A stretch of DNA of 58,318 nt, from the IMG/VR virus record IMGVR_UViG_3300047322_000985, positions 1 to 58,318 of that record. One strand, written 5' to 3'. Each line of letters begins with the position of its first letter. Positions within the stretch are counted from its first letter, which is position 1. The stretch is from a virus. The position numbers were made by a program, and so were the translations under genes. Of this stretch, positions 23,872-31,473 are shown in pieces. The notes beneath the pieces are model-generated. The model saw only the letters and a list, made by a program, of their open reading frames with translations. It had not been told where the DNA came from and searched no databases.

Positions 23872-24686
23872 CCGACACATCCACCCCGGATCCGCTCGAC
23901 TTCGGAGGGCCCGATGAGGGTGGTCTGACCGACGCGGAGAAGCTGGCCGCGCTGGGCACCTACCTGAAGGTGCTCGGCGGCACGGAGCGGGAGCTCCGCA
24001 CGGCCGTCACCGACGACATGGGTAAGCGGCATGTCGAGAAGGTCGGCGCCTACCTGCCGGACGGCACGAAGATGGCGTCAGTCGCCCGCTCCGACGGCAA
24101 GAGGACCGTGAAGATCAACGAGGATGCCGCGCTGAAGTGGTGCGCCGAGCGGTACCCCGACGAGGTGGTCACCGTGCAGATGGTCCGCCCTGCCTTCCTG
24201 AAGAAGCTCGCCGACATCGCGGGATCGCTGCCCGTCGGCAGCAAGGGCCTGGATTCGGCCACCGGCGAGGAGCTCGACTTCGTCGAGGTCATGCAGGGCA
24301 GCCCGTACGTCACGGTGACCACGACGCCGGAGGGCGTCGCCCGCATGGAGACCCTCGCGCACGGCTTCGCCAGGATGCTGGAGCGCCCGGCCACCATCGT
24401 CGACCCGCCGAAGCCGGGCGTCGGAAGCCCCCTGAAGACTCCCGCTCCCGACGAGGGCGTTGCTAAGAGCCTCGCGCTCCACACCATGCTGACCGTCCTG
24501 GACGACTGGATTGAAGGAGCTCAGCACAACCACGAGGCCATGGGGCACCGGGGCGAGAACGTCGGCGACGAGTGCTGGCGGTCCTTCGCCCCGGAAGACA
24601 TCCGCAACATGGTCAACGACGCGGCGCGCGAGGTGGGCATCACCGAATTCGACCCGCCGACGGTCCGCAAGGAGGAGGAGCGATGA
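23868..24686 (+). CDS. Hypothetical protein, 272 aa, next to ERF
   Basis: ATG 23868 (ATGA overlap) preferred over an upstream start with an atypical Arg-rich N-terminus. Core: GTYLKVLGGTERELRTAV, VARSDGKRTVKINEDAAL, ALKWCAERYPDEVVTVQMV. The C-terminal part is helical. Resembles actinophage proteins found beside recombinases; a nuclease or single-strand-binding role is possible but no catalytic motif is visible. Confidence 0.65.
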   Translation: MTDTSTPDPLDFGGPDEGGLTDAEKLAALGTYLKVLGGTERELRTAVTDDMGKRHVEKVGAYLPDGTKMASVARSDGKRTVKINEDAALKWCAERYPDEVVTVQMVRPAFLKKLADIAGSLPVGSKGLDSATGEELDFVEVMQGSPYVTVTTTPEGVARMETLAHGFARMLERPATIVDPPKPGVGSPLKTPAPDEGVAKSLALHTMLTVLDDWIEGAQHNHEAMGHRGENVGDECWRSFAPEDIRNMVNDAAREVGITEFDPPTVRKEEER

Positions 24687-24862
24687 GGAGGCTTCTGCTG
24701 ATAGCTGCCGCGCTCGTCGGCGTGGCGGCGGGCATCGCCTGCGGAGACGGGGGCGGTGCGCCGGACAAGTTCACCCGGGACTGCACGGTCCGGGGCGGGC
24801 ACGTCCAGAAGGCCGGACCGCGCGGCAAGGTGTGCCTCCCGCCGGTCGGGGGCTGGCAATAA
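24683..24862 (+). CDS. Small secreted/lipoprotein-like protein, 59 aa
   Basis: ATG 24683 (ATGA overlap). Signal sequence MRRLLLIAAALVGVAAGIAC; the Cys could be lipidated though the lipobox is weak. Mature part short with two more Cys. First half of a repeated two-gene unit (see 25053). Confidence 0.6.
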   Translation: MRRLLLIAAALVGVAAGIACGDGGGAPDKFTRDCTVRGGHVQKAGPRGKVCLPPVGGWQ

Positions 24863-25056
24863 TGTCGCCCGAGGACAAGCTCTCCCATGACGAGTGCTCG
24901 GCATGCGGATCGAGTGATCCGCATGTGTGCAACATGCCGGGCGGCTACGACGACGAGAGGACTCCGGGAGGCTCCAGCGGGCTGCAAGGGCGCTTCGACG
25001 AAGCGAACAAGGAACGCCTGAATCTTTCGATCACCAATAGGAGGAGAACCGCATGA
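24862..25056 (+). CDS. EDKLxHDE small protein 1, 64 aa
   Basis: ATG 24862. N-terminus MSPEDKLSHDECSACG is very like MGTEDKLHHDE of the gene at 25313. Contains CSAC and a later Cys. Hydrophilic; function unknown. Confidence 0.6.
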   Translation: MSPEDKLSHDECSACGSSDPHVCNMPGGYDDERTPGGSSGLQGRFDEANKERLNLSITNRRRTA

Positions 25057-25313
25057 ACAAGCGCACTCTCGGCGTTGTCGGCGCAGGGCTGCTGGCCCTG
25101 GCCGCCCTGGCGGGCTGCAACCACGGCAGCAACAACGCCAGCGTGGTCCAGCCGACCGGCCCGGCCAGCATCATCCAGTTCCCGTTCGGCTTCCGGAACG
25201 TCGCCTACAAGTGTGACGGCCCGAACATGGTCTACTCCGGTTCGGCGGGCGCCGACGACACCCTGCCGCCCAGCATCGCAGTAGTCCCCAACGACCCCCG
25301 GTGCAAGTCCTGA
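25053..25313 (+). CDS. Lipoprotein, 86 aa
   Basis: ATG 25053 with AGGAGGAG upstream and ATGA overlap. Classic signal peptide with lipobox LAGC (Cys about residue 22). The mature part has two further Cys (YKCDGPN, DPRCKS), perhaps a disulfide. Phage lipoproteins can block superinfection at the envelope; that role is inference. Confidence 0.75.
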   Translation: MNKRTLGVVGAGLLALAALAGCNHGSNNASVVQPTGPASIIQFPFGFRNVAYKCDGPNMVYSGSAGADDTLPPSIAVVPNDPRCKS

Positions 25314-25483
25314 TGGGAACCGAGGACAAGCTTCACCACGACGAGCGACTCAGGCTCGAAGCCCTCGCGCAGGCAGTCGTCGCCTCTGGTGCCGCCGCCG
25401 GACGGGTGCAGGCCACCGGCGACATCGTGCGGCGAGCGGCGGACTTCGCGGACTTCATCGCCACCGGGCAAAGGCCCCGATAG
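25313..25483 (+). CDS. EDKLxHDE small protein 2, 56 aa
   Basis: ATG 25313 in TGATG overlap. N-terminus MGTEDKLHHDERLRLEAL, then a helical Ala-rich region. Paralogous start to 24862, each following a secreted-protein gene. Confidence 0.55.
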   Translation: MGTEDKLHHDERLRLEALAQAVVASGAAAGRVQATGDIVRRAADFADFIATGQRPR

Positions 25484-25492
25484 CCTAGGCAC

Positions 25493-25783
25493 ATGCAGCT
25501 TGCGCAGCTCGCCCGCGACCTCGGGTACGCCATCCGTTCCTCCTTCGCCGTCACCCCCAAGGGTGCGGCGGGGGAGGAGCGGCTCGACGCGTACTGGACG
25601 ACCGGGGAGGGCGCGGCGAAGATCCGCTGGCCGGAGCCGTGCGCGTTCTGCCGCTGCCTGGACCACCTGGGCAAGTACGTCAAACCCGAGCAGGTCAAGG
25701 GGCATTGCGCACGGCTGGAGAAGCGGGCCACCGGCCATTGGCCGAATCCGGAGCACAGCAAGACCCATCACTGTCCTTGCTAG
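25493..25783 (+). CDS. Cys/His-rich protein, 96 aa
   Basis: ATG 25493. Contains CAFCRCLDHLGKYV, GHCARLE and a C-terminal HSKTHHCPC, a probable zinc-binding fold. Found in Streptomyces phages as hypothetical. Last gene before the promoter at 25786. Confidence 0.65.
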   Translation: MQLAQLARDLGYAIRSSFAVTPKGAAGEERLDAYWTTGEGAAKIRWPEPCAFCRCLDHLGKYVKPEQVKGHCARLEKRATGHWPNPEHSKTHHCPC

Positions 25784-25785
25784 TG

Positions 25786-25802
25786 TATGCTTAAGGCAGA
25801 CA
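25786..25802 (+). promoter_or_regulatory. Promoter core TATGCT...GCAGACA
   Basis: TATGCTTAAGGCAGACA with extended TG upstream; the -35 is weak. Followed by TAGGAG and the gene at 25819. Confidence 0.55.
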
Positions 25803-25818
25803 TTAGGAGATGGTCAGG

Positions 25819-26082
25819 ATGAACACCTACCGGCGGGCCAAGATCTACCTGAGCGACGGTCGTGCCCTTACCCCTCGTCAGCGGCGGCGCCTCGTCAAGA
25901 AGGCAGGCGTCGACCCGACCGCGACGGTCGTCCGCGACAGCGGGATGGGATACGCGCCCGCCATGCAGGGCTTCCGGGAGCTGCTCGGCTTCGAGACGGA
26001 CGAGTCCGCCCGACCAGTGTCCGGAACCGGGCGCGGCCACGAGGCGGTCGATGCGTGGCTTGACGAGGCGGTCGTGCGGTGA
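25819..26082 (+). CDS. Hypothetical protein, 87 aa
   Basis: ATG 25819 is favoured because TAGGAG is about 9 bases away; the ATG at 25810 is too close to it. Basic N-terminus (TYRRAKIYLSDGRALTPRQR). Soluble; unknown. Confidence 0.6.
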   Translation: MNTYRRAKIYLSDGRALTPRQRRRLVKKAGVDPTATVVRDSGMGYAPAMQGFRELLGFETDESARPVSGTGRGHEAVDAWLDEAVVR

Positions 26083-26498
26083 AGTTCGAAATCGCCAAGG
26101 CCCTCGCGCAGGCCAGGACGTGGCATACGTGCGAAGGCTGCGGCAGGTACGCCGACCGCCTTGACCCGCACCATCGGATGACGCGCGGCTCCGGCGGCGT
26201 ACACGGGCTCGCAGGCGAGGTCTCCAACGACGTGCGCAACCTTTTGATGCTGTGCCGCCCCTGTCACGAGCGGACGCTGAATGCCGCGACCGAGTGCATC
26301 GAGGTCGGCTGGGTAATCGAGCGTCGCTCGGGTGTCGACCCGCGCGAGGTTCCCGCGAAGATTCACACCGTGAACGGGTACGGCTGGTGGTACCTGACCG
26401 AGGAGGGCGGCTACCGGTGGGCCGACGAGCTCAACCTAGATCCCGGATACTCGCTCAACTACAAGATCGACAACGACCCGGAGGAGAACCTCACATGA
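26079..26498 (+). CDS. HNH endonuclease
   Basis: 139 aa from GTG 26079. CEGCG, DPHHRMTRG and LLMLCRPCHERT give the zinc-supported HNH core within the first 75 residues. The C-terminus is an extra domain (GYGWWYLTEEGGYRW). Acts as a DNA nicking or cleaving enzyme; in an early operon it may serve recombination or degrade host DNA. Could be a free-standing homing enzyme. Confidence 0.8.
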   Translation: MKFEIAKALAQARTWHTCEGCGRYADRLDPHHRMTRGSGGVHGLAGEVSNDVRNLLMLCRPCHERTLNAATECIEVGWVIERRSGVDPREVPAKIHTVNGYGWWYLTEEGGYRWADELNLDPGYSLNYKIDNDPEENLT

Positions 26499-26980
26499 TC
26501 GTCAACCCGCCCGGCCAGCCCACCTACGGCACGGCCGACCACGCCGCCCTGATCACCCACGGCCGCCATCCTGGCGTCCAGACCGCGCTTGCCTGGCTGG
26601 CGTTCTCGCACCTTGCCGCGCCCCTTCAGCCCTTCTCCCGGCCGTTCTTCGTGGCGGCCGTCGAACTGATCAACAGCATCCCGAACGACTCGGCCGAGCT
26701 GGTCACAGCCCTGAACCGGCTCGTCGACGCCAAGGACAGCGGCATCCGCGCGGGCATCCGCAGCGACCAGGGCAAGCCCGGCCCGGTGCCGCGCCCGGCC
26801 ACCGTCGTCAACGCTCCGGCGTTCACCACAGCCACAGCCGTGAACCCGCCCAAGGCAGGCGCGCCCGGCACCTCGACATGGTCGAACGCGGCAGGTCCGG
26901 TAACCACCGTGGACCTACCGCCGTTCGACGGAGACCGTCGTTACCGGACCGCCGACGGAACCCCGGACCCCGAGGCATGA
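26495..26980 (+). CDS. Hypothetical protein, 161 aa
   Basis: ATG 26495 (ATGA overlap). The helical N-terminal 80 residues (HPGVQTALAWLAFSHLAAPL) are probably a small domain; then a Pro/Ala/Thr-rich linker and an acidic end. Typical companion of WDGH proteins in actinophages; unknown role. Confidence 0.6.
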   Translation: MIVNPPGQPTYGTADHAALITHGRHPGVQTALAWLAFSHLAAPLQPFSRPFFVAAVELINSIPNDSAELVTALNRLVDAKDSGIRAGIRSDQGKPGPVPRPATVVNAPAFTTATAVNPPKAGAPGTSTWSNAAGPVTTVDLPPFDGDRRYRTADGTPDPEA

Positions 26981-27459
26981 GCGACCGCAGGCTCATCGGA
27001 CCGCCGCGCGCGCACCAGGATGCCCCCTGCACCGACGCCTGCTACGAAGCGGTGCCCGCCGAGAAGGCCACCTGCAACGGCCTCATGTTCGAGGGCCATC
27101 CGGGCCAGCTCACCGACGGCTACCACACGATGGAGGAGCTGTACGACCACCGGCGGGCCCTCACGGCGGCGCTGGCGGCCGAGCGCGCCGACATCTCCTG
27201 GCGGTCCAAGGCGCACCATCCCGACGGCGACCCGATGTTCGAGGGCGGCTACTTCATCGTGGGGATCGACACGCCCGCCGGGACGATCACCTACCACTAC
27301 AAGCTGTCGCACTGGGACGACTTCGCCGCAGTGCCCGAGCTGGAGCACGCGCCGAAGTGGGACGGGGCGACGCCTGGCGACACGGTGATCCGGCTGCTGA
27401 CCTGGGCGGCCGACTCCGGCCCCGACCTGACTGCCCCCGAAGTTCCCGGTGAGCAGTAG
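26977..27459 (+). CDS. WDGH-domain protein
   Basis: 160 aa, ATG 26977 (ATGA overlap). MEELYDHRRALTAAL, ISWRSKAHHPDGDPMFEGGY and FIVGIDTPAGTITYHYKL fit the WDGH domain seen widely in phages. APKWDGATPGDTVIRLL closes the domain. Molecular function not established. Confidence 0.75.
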   Translation: MSDRRLIGPPRAHQDAPCTDACYEAVPAEKATCNGLMFEGHPGQLTDGYHTMEELYDHRRALTAALAAERADISWRSKAHHPDGDPMFEGGYFIVGIDTPAGTITYHYKLSHWDDFAAVPELEHAPKWDGATPGDTVIRLLTWAADSGPDLTAPEVPGEQ

Positions 27460-27685
27460 TCGAGGGCGCCGGACACAGCGCCGAGCGGCAGAACGGCGGG
27501 CGCTGAACGAACTGCGCCGCGCCGCTCTGCCGATCCAGCGATCCTTCGCGGGCAAGAAGCGCAAGATCAAAAAAGATGGCGAGTTACGGCCCGAGCAGCG
27601 AGTACAACGCAACCTTGAGCTGCGCGGAGTCGACGTTCCACAGCAGTTGCGAGCCGTAGAACTGGATCGGGTACGGCCCGAGTAG
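27449..27685 (+). CDS. Possible basic protein, 78 aa, convergently overlapped
   Basis: GTG 27449 within the end of the previous gene. The first 45 residues are Arg/Lys-rich (GRRTQRRAAERRALNELRR). Its last 100 bases overlap the minus-strand gene 27584-27937, so either the end or the whole frame is doubtful. Confidence 0.35.
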   Translation: MSSSRGRRTQRRAAERRALNELRRAALPIQRSFAGKKRKIKKDGELRPEQRVQRNLELRGVDVPQQLRAVELDRVRPE

Positions 27686-27937
27686 CTGCGTGCCGCTGGC
27701 CGAGACGGGGATCGTGTACGGGCGCGGCCCGGCCGTCAGCCCGTCCACGCCGGAGGCGACCGTCACGGTCAGGCCGTGCGTGGCGCCCGCGTCGGAGTTG
27801 AGCACGGCGATCATGGTGGCCCCGTCGTTCGGGCTCACGTTGCCGTTGGACACGTCCCCGGCCACCGACGGCGCCGGGAAGGCCGTCAGCGCGGTACGGG
27901 TCACACTGGTCACGCTCGTCGGGGTACGCCCGGCCAT
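27584..27937 (-). CDS. Virion-type beta-rich protein, 117 aa
   Basis: Starts MAGRTPTSVTSVTRTALTAF at 27937 and ends LKVALYSLLGP. Composition (Gly/Ser/Thr/Val, NDGATMIAVLNSDAG) is like small decoration or fibre-associated proteins placed near actinophage lysis genes. Last gene of the leftward late block. Confidence 0.65.
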   Translation of the reverse strand: MAGRTPTSVTSVTRTALTAFPAPSVAGDVSNGNVSPNDGATMIAVLNSDAGATHGLTVTVASGVDGLTAGPRPYTIPVSASGTQLLGPYPIQFYGSQLLWNVDSAQLKVALYSLLGP

Positions 27938-27981
27938 CAGCCCTCGTTTCGAGTAGCGCCGCTAGTGGGTACCAGTCTGGC

Positions 27982-28140
27982 ATGTTTGCCCTGATAGCAG
28001 CCATCATCTGGTTCCTCGCCGCGTTCGGAGTGCACCTCGGCTCGGTTGACCTTCTCTTGCTAGGCCTGGCGTTCCTCGGCCTGCACTTCGCGTGGGGCGT
28101 GGGGCTGCCGCTGCCCGCAACATGGCAGCGGCAGCCCTGA
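27982..28140 (+). CDS. Small two-helix membrane protein, 52 aa
   Basis: ATG 27982. Two hydrophobic helices (FALIAAIIWFLAAFGV, then LLLGLAFLGLHFAWG) separated by HLGSVD. Similar short proteins occur in Streptomyces phages and prophages. On the plus strand against the late block; its 3' end forms the terminator hairpin below. Confidence 0.6.
   Translation: MFALIAAIIWFLAAFGVHLGSVDLLLLGLAFLGLHFAWGVGLPLPATWQRQP
28102..28137. terminator. Bidirectional hairpin inside the 3' end of a gene
   Basis: 14-bp perfect stem GGGCTGCCGCTGCC and complement, 8-base loop, between convergent genes 27982 (+) and 28143 (-). Confidence 0.7.
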
Positions 28141-28142
28141 GC

Positions 28143-28403
28143 TCACTTCTGCGGCGGAATCAGAGCCTCACCCGGCGCGGGTACCAGGCGACGCCCGTAC
28201 GCGTCCCTGGGGGCCGCTACGGGCGTCGTGTGCTGCCGCGCGTACGCGGTCAGGATCACCTGGAGCAGCCCGGCCGCCGCATCCACCCAGCGCGCCTCCG
28301 GGCCGGTGAGCACGTGGGCGGACTGGAGCACGACCAGCAGCGCCAGCACCGTTGTCCCCCACGTGATGAGCGTGGTCAGCGGGAAGCGGCGGAACGGATT
28401 CAT
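28143..28403 (-). CDS. Holin (likely)
   Basis: 86 aa. Basic start (MNPFRRF), one clear membrane helix around residues 12-32, and a second weaker one in WVDAAAGLLQVILTAYARQ, a pattern of actinophage holins. Directly coupled to the endolysin gene (start 28403 overlaps stop 28400), as expected for membrane pore formation at lysis. Confidence 0.7.
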   Translation of the reverse strand: MNPFRRFPLTTLITWGTTVLALLVVLQSAHVLTGPEARWVDAAAGLLQVILTAYARQHTTPVAAPRDAYGRRLVPAPGEALIPPQK

Positions 28404-29444
28404 GCCGGGCCCGCCAGGAGGGCGCCCACAGCCGCCGCCCGCGCGCCGAGGGCGGCCTTCAGCGCGTCGGCCACTTCCTGGTCGGTGCGCCCCGCGTCGG
28501 CCAGGTCCGCGAGGACGTTCTCGTCGACCTGGCCGATTGACGTCTGGAGGGCGGAAACGTCGGCTTCAGTGACCGCGTTGGCCGCCATGGTGGCCAGGAA
28601 GTCGGCGATGGCCTGGAAGCGCGGCGCCAGCTTGGTATCCACATAGCCCGCGATGCCGGTGGCGCTGGCCGCGTACGACAGCAGCGTCTCGGGGCTCTGC
28701 ATGACGCCGGAGTAGGCGTTCTTGATGCGGTAGTCCGCCCAGGCGGCCTTAGCGTTGTCGGCGGCGGTCGGGGCTGTCATGTCTTGGCTCCATCCTGGCG
28801 CCAGCAGCGCCTCTAGCTGGTCTTTGGTTCCACGGTAGGCGTTGGCGTCGCACGTGGTCTGCCCGCCGATGGTGGCCGAGCTGGTGAACTGGAGGATCTC
28901 GGGCGTCTGCCCGCTGTATGCGCCCCAGTGTGACGAGGAGTCGCCCGGGTAGAGCGTCTTGAAACCGCCCGCCCCGGTCACGTACGAGCTGGCCCAGAGG
29001 GGATAGTTGAGACCGAACAGCCCGTCGCCGTACACCCACTTCGGGCCGTACACGACCGGCCGCAGCTTGGACGCCTTCTCGACCAGGCGGTCACAGAAAA
29101 CCCTGATGTTCGCCTTGCTCGGCACAGTGGCCGAGTTGCCGTTCCACTTCTCGCAGTCGGCTTGCAGGATGAACGGCCGATCCCGCCAACCCGGGCAGGC
29201 CGCGTCGAGGCGCGCCAGGAAGGCATCCGCACGTCCGGCCGGATCTCCCGGGTAGAGCACCCAGTACGCGCCGAGCAGCAGCTTGGACGGGTCGATGCTG
29301 CGGACTCCAGCCCACCAGGCGGGCAGTTCGGCGTCAGTGGCGTCGCCTCCCGCCTTGTGGGTGACGAATTCGATGCCCTCGGCCAGCGCGCTGCCGATGC
29401 TCGGGGCGTCAAAAGTGCGACATATCCCAACCGAAGATCGTCAT
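28400..29444 (-). CDS. GH25 endolysin with an apparent frame break near codon 11
   Basis: From ATG 29444 the frame reads MTIFGWDMSHF and then meets TGA (29411-29409). Dropping one T of the TTTT at 29414-29411 gives a continuous 347-aa GH25 muramidase: DAPSIGSALAEGIEFVTHK, LLLGAYWVLYPGD, FILQADCEKWNGN. GWDMS and QADCEKW supply the usual acidic catalytic residues. The C-terminal 130 residues are helical. Without a frame change the only start is GTG 29260, which would lose the first catalytic Asp. Could be sequencing error, a mutation, or a +1 shift at TTT-TGA-C. Confidence 0.75.
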
Positions 29445-29917
29445 CGAAGCACCACCTCCCTAGCGGAAACACGAGCGCGGTGCGCCTGTCGCCTGATCCG
29501 GGCGCATTCCTTGCAAATGCGCGCGCCACTTTTCATGTTGAGAAGGTTGTCCCCCGAGAGCGGATGGTCCTGAGGACATCGGGTCTTCGTTGCGTTCCTC
29601 TTGGCGACTCCGGCTATCGGAGCGCGGCGGCGATTCTCGCCGATCGTGGCCAACTCAAGGTGCGCCGGATTCTGGCAGCTTCGGTGCTTGCACGCGTTCC
29701 CAGGGCAATTCGGATCGCGGTTGTGGCAGACGTGGTCCACCACCATCCCGGGCGGGATCGGTCCGAAGTGGGCTTCGTACGTCAGGCGGTGAACGCCGAC
29801 GGCCATACCGTTGTAACGGATGCTGCCGTATCCCTGGCTCTTGCCTGCCGTCCACGGCCAGCACTCGTCGGGGCCGCGTACGTCGATCGGGGACATGTCC
29901 CAGCCGAAGATCGTCAC
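29441..29917 (-). CDS. HNH homing-type endonuclease inserted before endolysin
   Basis: 158 aa from GTG 29917 (GGAGGAG 7 bases upstream). The first residues VTIFGWDMS duplicate the endolysin start. Then DECWPWTAGKSQGYGSI, GVHRLTYEAHFGPIPPGM, VDHVCHNRDPNC and CQNPAHLELAT make a full HNH core of the phage homing type, with a Cys-containing DNA-binding tail (CPQDHPLSG, ICKECARIRR). Its stop overlaps the endolysin ATG. Likely a mobile gene. Confidence 0.85.
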   Translation of the reverse strand: MTIFGWDMSPIDVRGPDECWPWTAGKSQGYGSIRYNGMAVGVHRLTYEAHFGPIPPGMVVDHVCHNRDPNCPGNACKHRSCQNPAHLELATIGENRRRAPIAGVAKRNATKTRCPQDHPLSGDNLLNMKSGARICKECARIRRQAHRARVSAREVVLR

Positions 29918-29959
29918 AGCGTCACTCCTCCTGGTTGGCAGCCGGGCGACTGTCAATCC

Positions 29960-30274
29960 CTACCGTACGTCATCCCGTTCGCGTCGCCGCTGAAGCAGCT
30001 GAAGATCGAAAACGATCCAGGTTCGCCATGCGAGCACCAGCGGCATGCCCACGGCGAACGTCCCGACCCGCATCCAGACGAACCACGGAGGGTCGAACAG
30101 GTGAGCAATCGAGCTCATGTCGAGTACCCACGTGATCATCAGCATGTACCAGAAGACATGCCAGCCGCCCCGGGAACGCCAGAAACGCGACAGCGACACG
30201 AAGCCCGCCAGACCGATCGTGGAGATGGCCGCCGAGAGGTAGACGCCGATGGTGCCGAGCAGCTGGGGGGTCAA
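29960..30274 (-). CDS. Three-span membrane protein, 104 aa
   Basis: TTG 30274 overlapping the previous stop (ATTGA). Hydrophobic segments around residues 8-28, 38-56 and 65-85. A lysis-cassette membrane protein by position; a second holin or a regulator is possible. Near its 3' end the antisense of a GATCGAAAAC copy encodes I-V-F-D. Confidence 0.6.
   Translation of the reverse strand: MTPQLLGTIGVYLSAAISTIGLAGFVSLSRFWRSRGGWHVFWYMLMITWVLDMSSIAHLFDPPWFVWMRVGTFAVGMPLVLAWRTWIVFDLQLLQRRRERDDVR
30004..30013 (+). repeat. GATCGAAAAC dispersed repeat, copy 7
   Basis: Full palindrome GATCG-AAAA-CGATC, in the antisense sense of the membrane-protein gene near its 3' end. Confidence 0.85.
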
Positions 30275-30477
30275 TCGCCACCTCGCAGGACCGCATCGAT
30301 CAACGGGCCGATGTGGTTGTCCGTGCGTATCCGCTGTAGGGAGGAGGTCACGGCGTCCACGCGGGGAGCTATTCGCTCGGCCTTGCGCTGCTGCGCCTGA
30401 GCGGTGTCGCGCAGCACCTCGGCTGCCCGCACCGCCTCCTCGGCCTGCTCCAGCTTCCTGCGCCACGGCCACCTCAC
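30271..30477 (-). CDS. Coiled-coil protein, 68 aa
   Basis: ATG 30477. MRWPWRRKLEQAEEAVRAA and ERIAPRVDAVTSSLQRIR give a basic start and a long helix. ATGA-coupled to the gene before it. Possibly a lysis accessory; unknown. Confidence 0.6.
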   Translation of the reverse strand: MRWPWRRKLEQAEEAVRAAEVLRDTAQAQQRKAERIAPRVDAVTSSLQRIRTDNHIGPLIDAVLRGGD

Positions 30478-30788
30478 GAGGTACCACCTCGACCTCTAGT
30501 GTCCCCCCGGCCCGCGCGCTCGTGCAGGGCCTTCAGAACCTTGTCCTGATTTTCTGCGAGCACCATGAGCTTTGCTACCGAGTCTCCCAGGGATTCGAGG
30601 CTCCTAGTATTAGCGGAAACGCCAGCCTCGGCTATCTCTGCCCGTTTTACGGCGCTTTCTCGTATTAGCTCGGAGACCTGACTGGAGAGGATCTTCCCTC
30701 TGAGGAGGGCGTAAAACACCGCGACGAGCGCAGTGACGAGAACGCCGATCAAGTACCAGGGCAAGGACTGCGCGTTGATCAAGGTCAT
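30474..30788 (-). CDS. Membrane-anchored coiled-coil protein, 104 aa
   Basis: ATG 30788. One N-terminal membrane helix (WYLIGVLVTALVAVFYALL), then a coiled coil of about 60 residues. Fits a holin-like or spanin-like lysis partner; not assignable from sequence alone. Confidence 0.6.
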   Translation of the reverse strand: MTLINAQSLPWYLIGVLVTALVAVFYALLRGKILSSQVSELIRESAVKRAEIAEAGVSANTRSLESLGDSVAKLMVLAENQDKVLKALHERAGRGDTRGRGGTS

Positions 30789-30845
30789 GGTGCCCCGTTC
30801 CGTTATTACGCCTGCTAGATCATCCTTTCATAAATGTCTGACAAA

Positions 30846-31472
30846 TCAGGCTACGGAGGGGAGCCCCACCATCATCAAGCTGAGCATCGGCGGGTCCACG
30901 TTGTCCGTGTTGAACGGACCTGCCGGAGTACCCGTCCAATACACCTTCAACTCCAGGAAATCGCCCGCCGCCAACTTCCACATCGACAGCGCCGACGCCC
31001 ACTGCTGACCCGTCACAGCACTCGTCGGACCCCACTTGGTCCCCTGGACGTTCGGCGCCGCTACCGCCCCGTTCAGGGTGATCTCAAGCTGAATACACCC
31101 GGCCGTACCCAGCGCAGATCCGAGGTTGATGCCACAGAAGCCGCTCGCCAGCACCACGCACGCGGACGGCGCGGTAAGCCGGGTCGGCGTCCCAGCCGCG
31201 TACCAGGAACCATTGGCGAGTGGACTGTTGGCCCCGTTGTTGGCGATGACCGTGTCGAAGCTGATCGCGGTCAGGGTGGCCTTCGTGATGCTCTGCACAG
31301 CCGCGCGCGACACCACCACCGACGACATCCGCGAGAAGTTGGCCGCCAGGGTGGCCGTGTTGACCAGGGCCTGATCGATGTCCTGCGCCATCGACTGGAC
31401 ATCGGCCGCCGCGACAACGTCGCTGGCCCACGGGTAACGCAACCGCAGGTAGGGCGTCTTGCGCATCGTCAT
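30846..31472 (-). CDS. Minor tail/fibre protein, 208 aa
   Basis: MTMRKTPYLRLRYPWASDVV is a recurrent start of actinophage fibre proteins. An N-terminal helical part (VQSMAQDIDQALVNTATLA) is followed by a beta-rich C-terminal domain (FLELKVYWTGTPAG), as in trimeric tip domains. Last gene of the tail fibre set. Confidence 0.65.
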   Translation of the reverse strand: MTMRKTPYLRLRYPWASDVVAAADVQSMAQDIDQALVNTATLAANFSRMSSVVVSRAAVQSITKATLTAISFDTVIANNGANSPLANGSWYAAGTPTRLTAPSACVVLASGFCGINLGSALGTAGCIQLEITLNGAVAAPNVQGTKWGPTSAVTGQQWASALSMWKLAAGDFLELKVYWTGTPAGPFNTDNVDPPMLSLMMVGLPSVA

Positions 31473-31473
31473 G

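Noticed and set aside
28400-29260. Short endolysin starting at GTG 29260
   Set aside because: It would lack the N-terminal GH25 strand with the catalytic Asp, while the upstream sequence clearly encodes it in the shifted frame.
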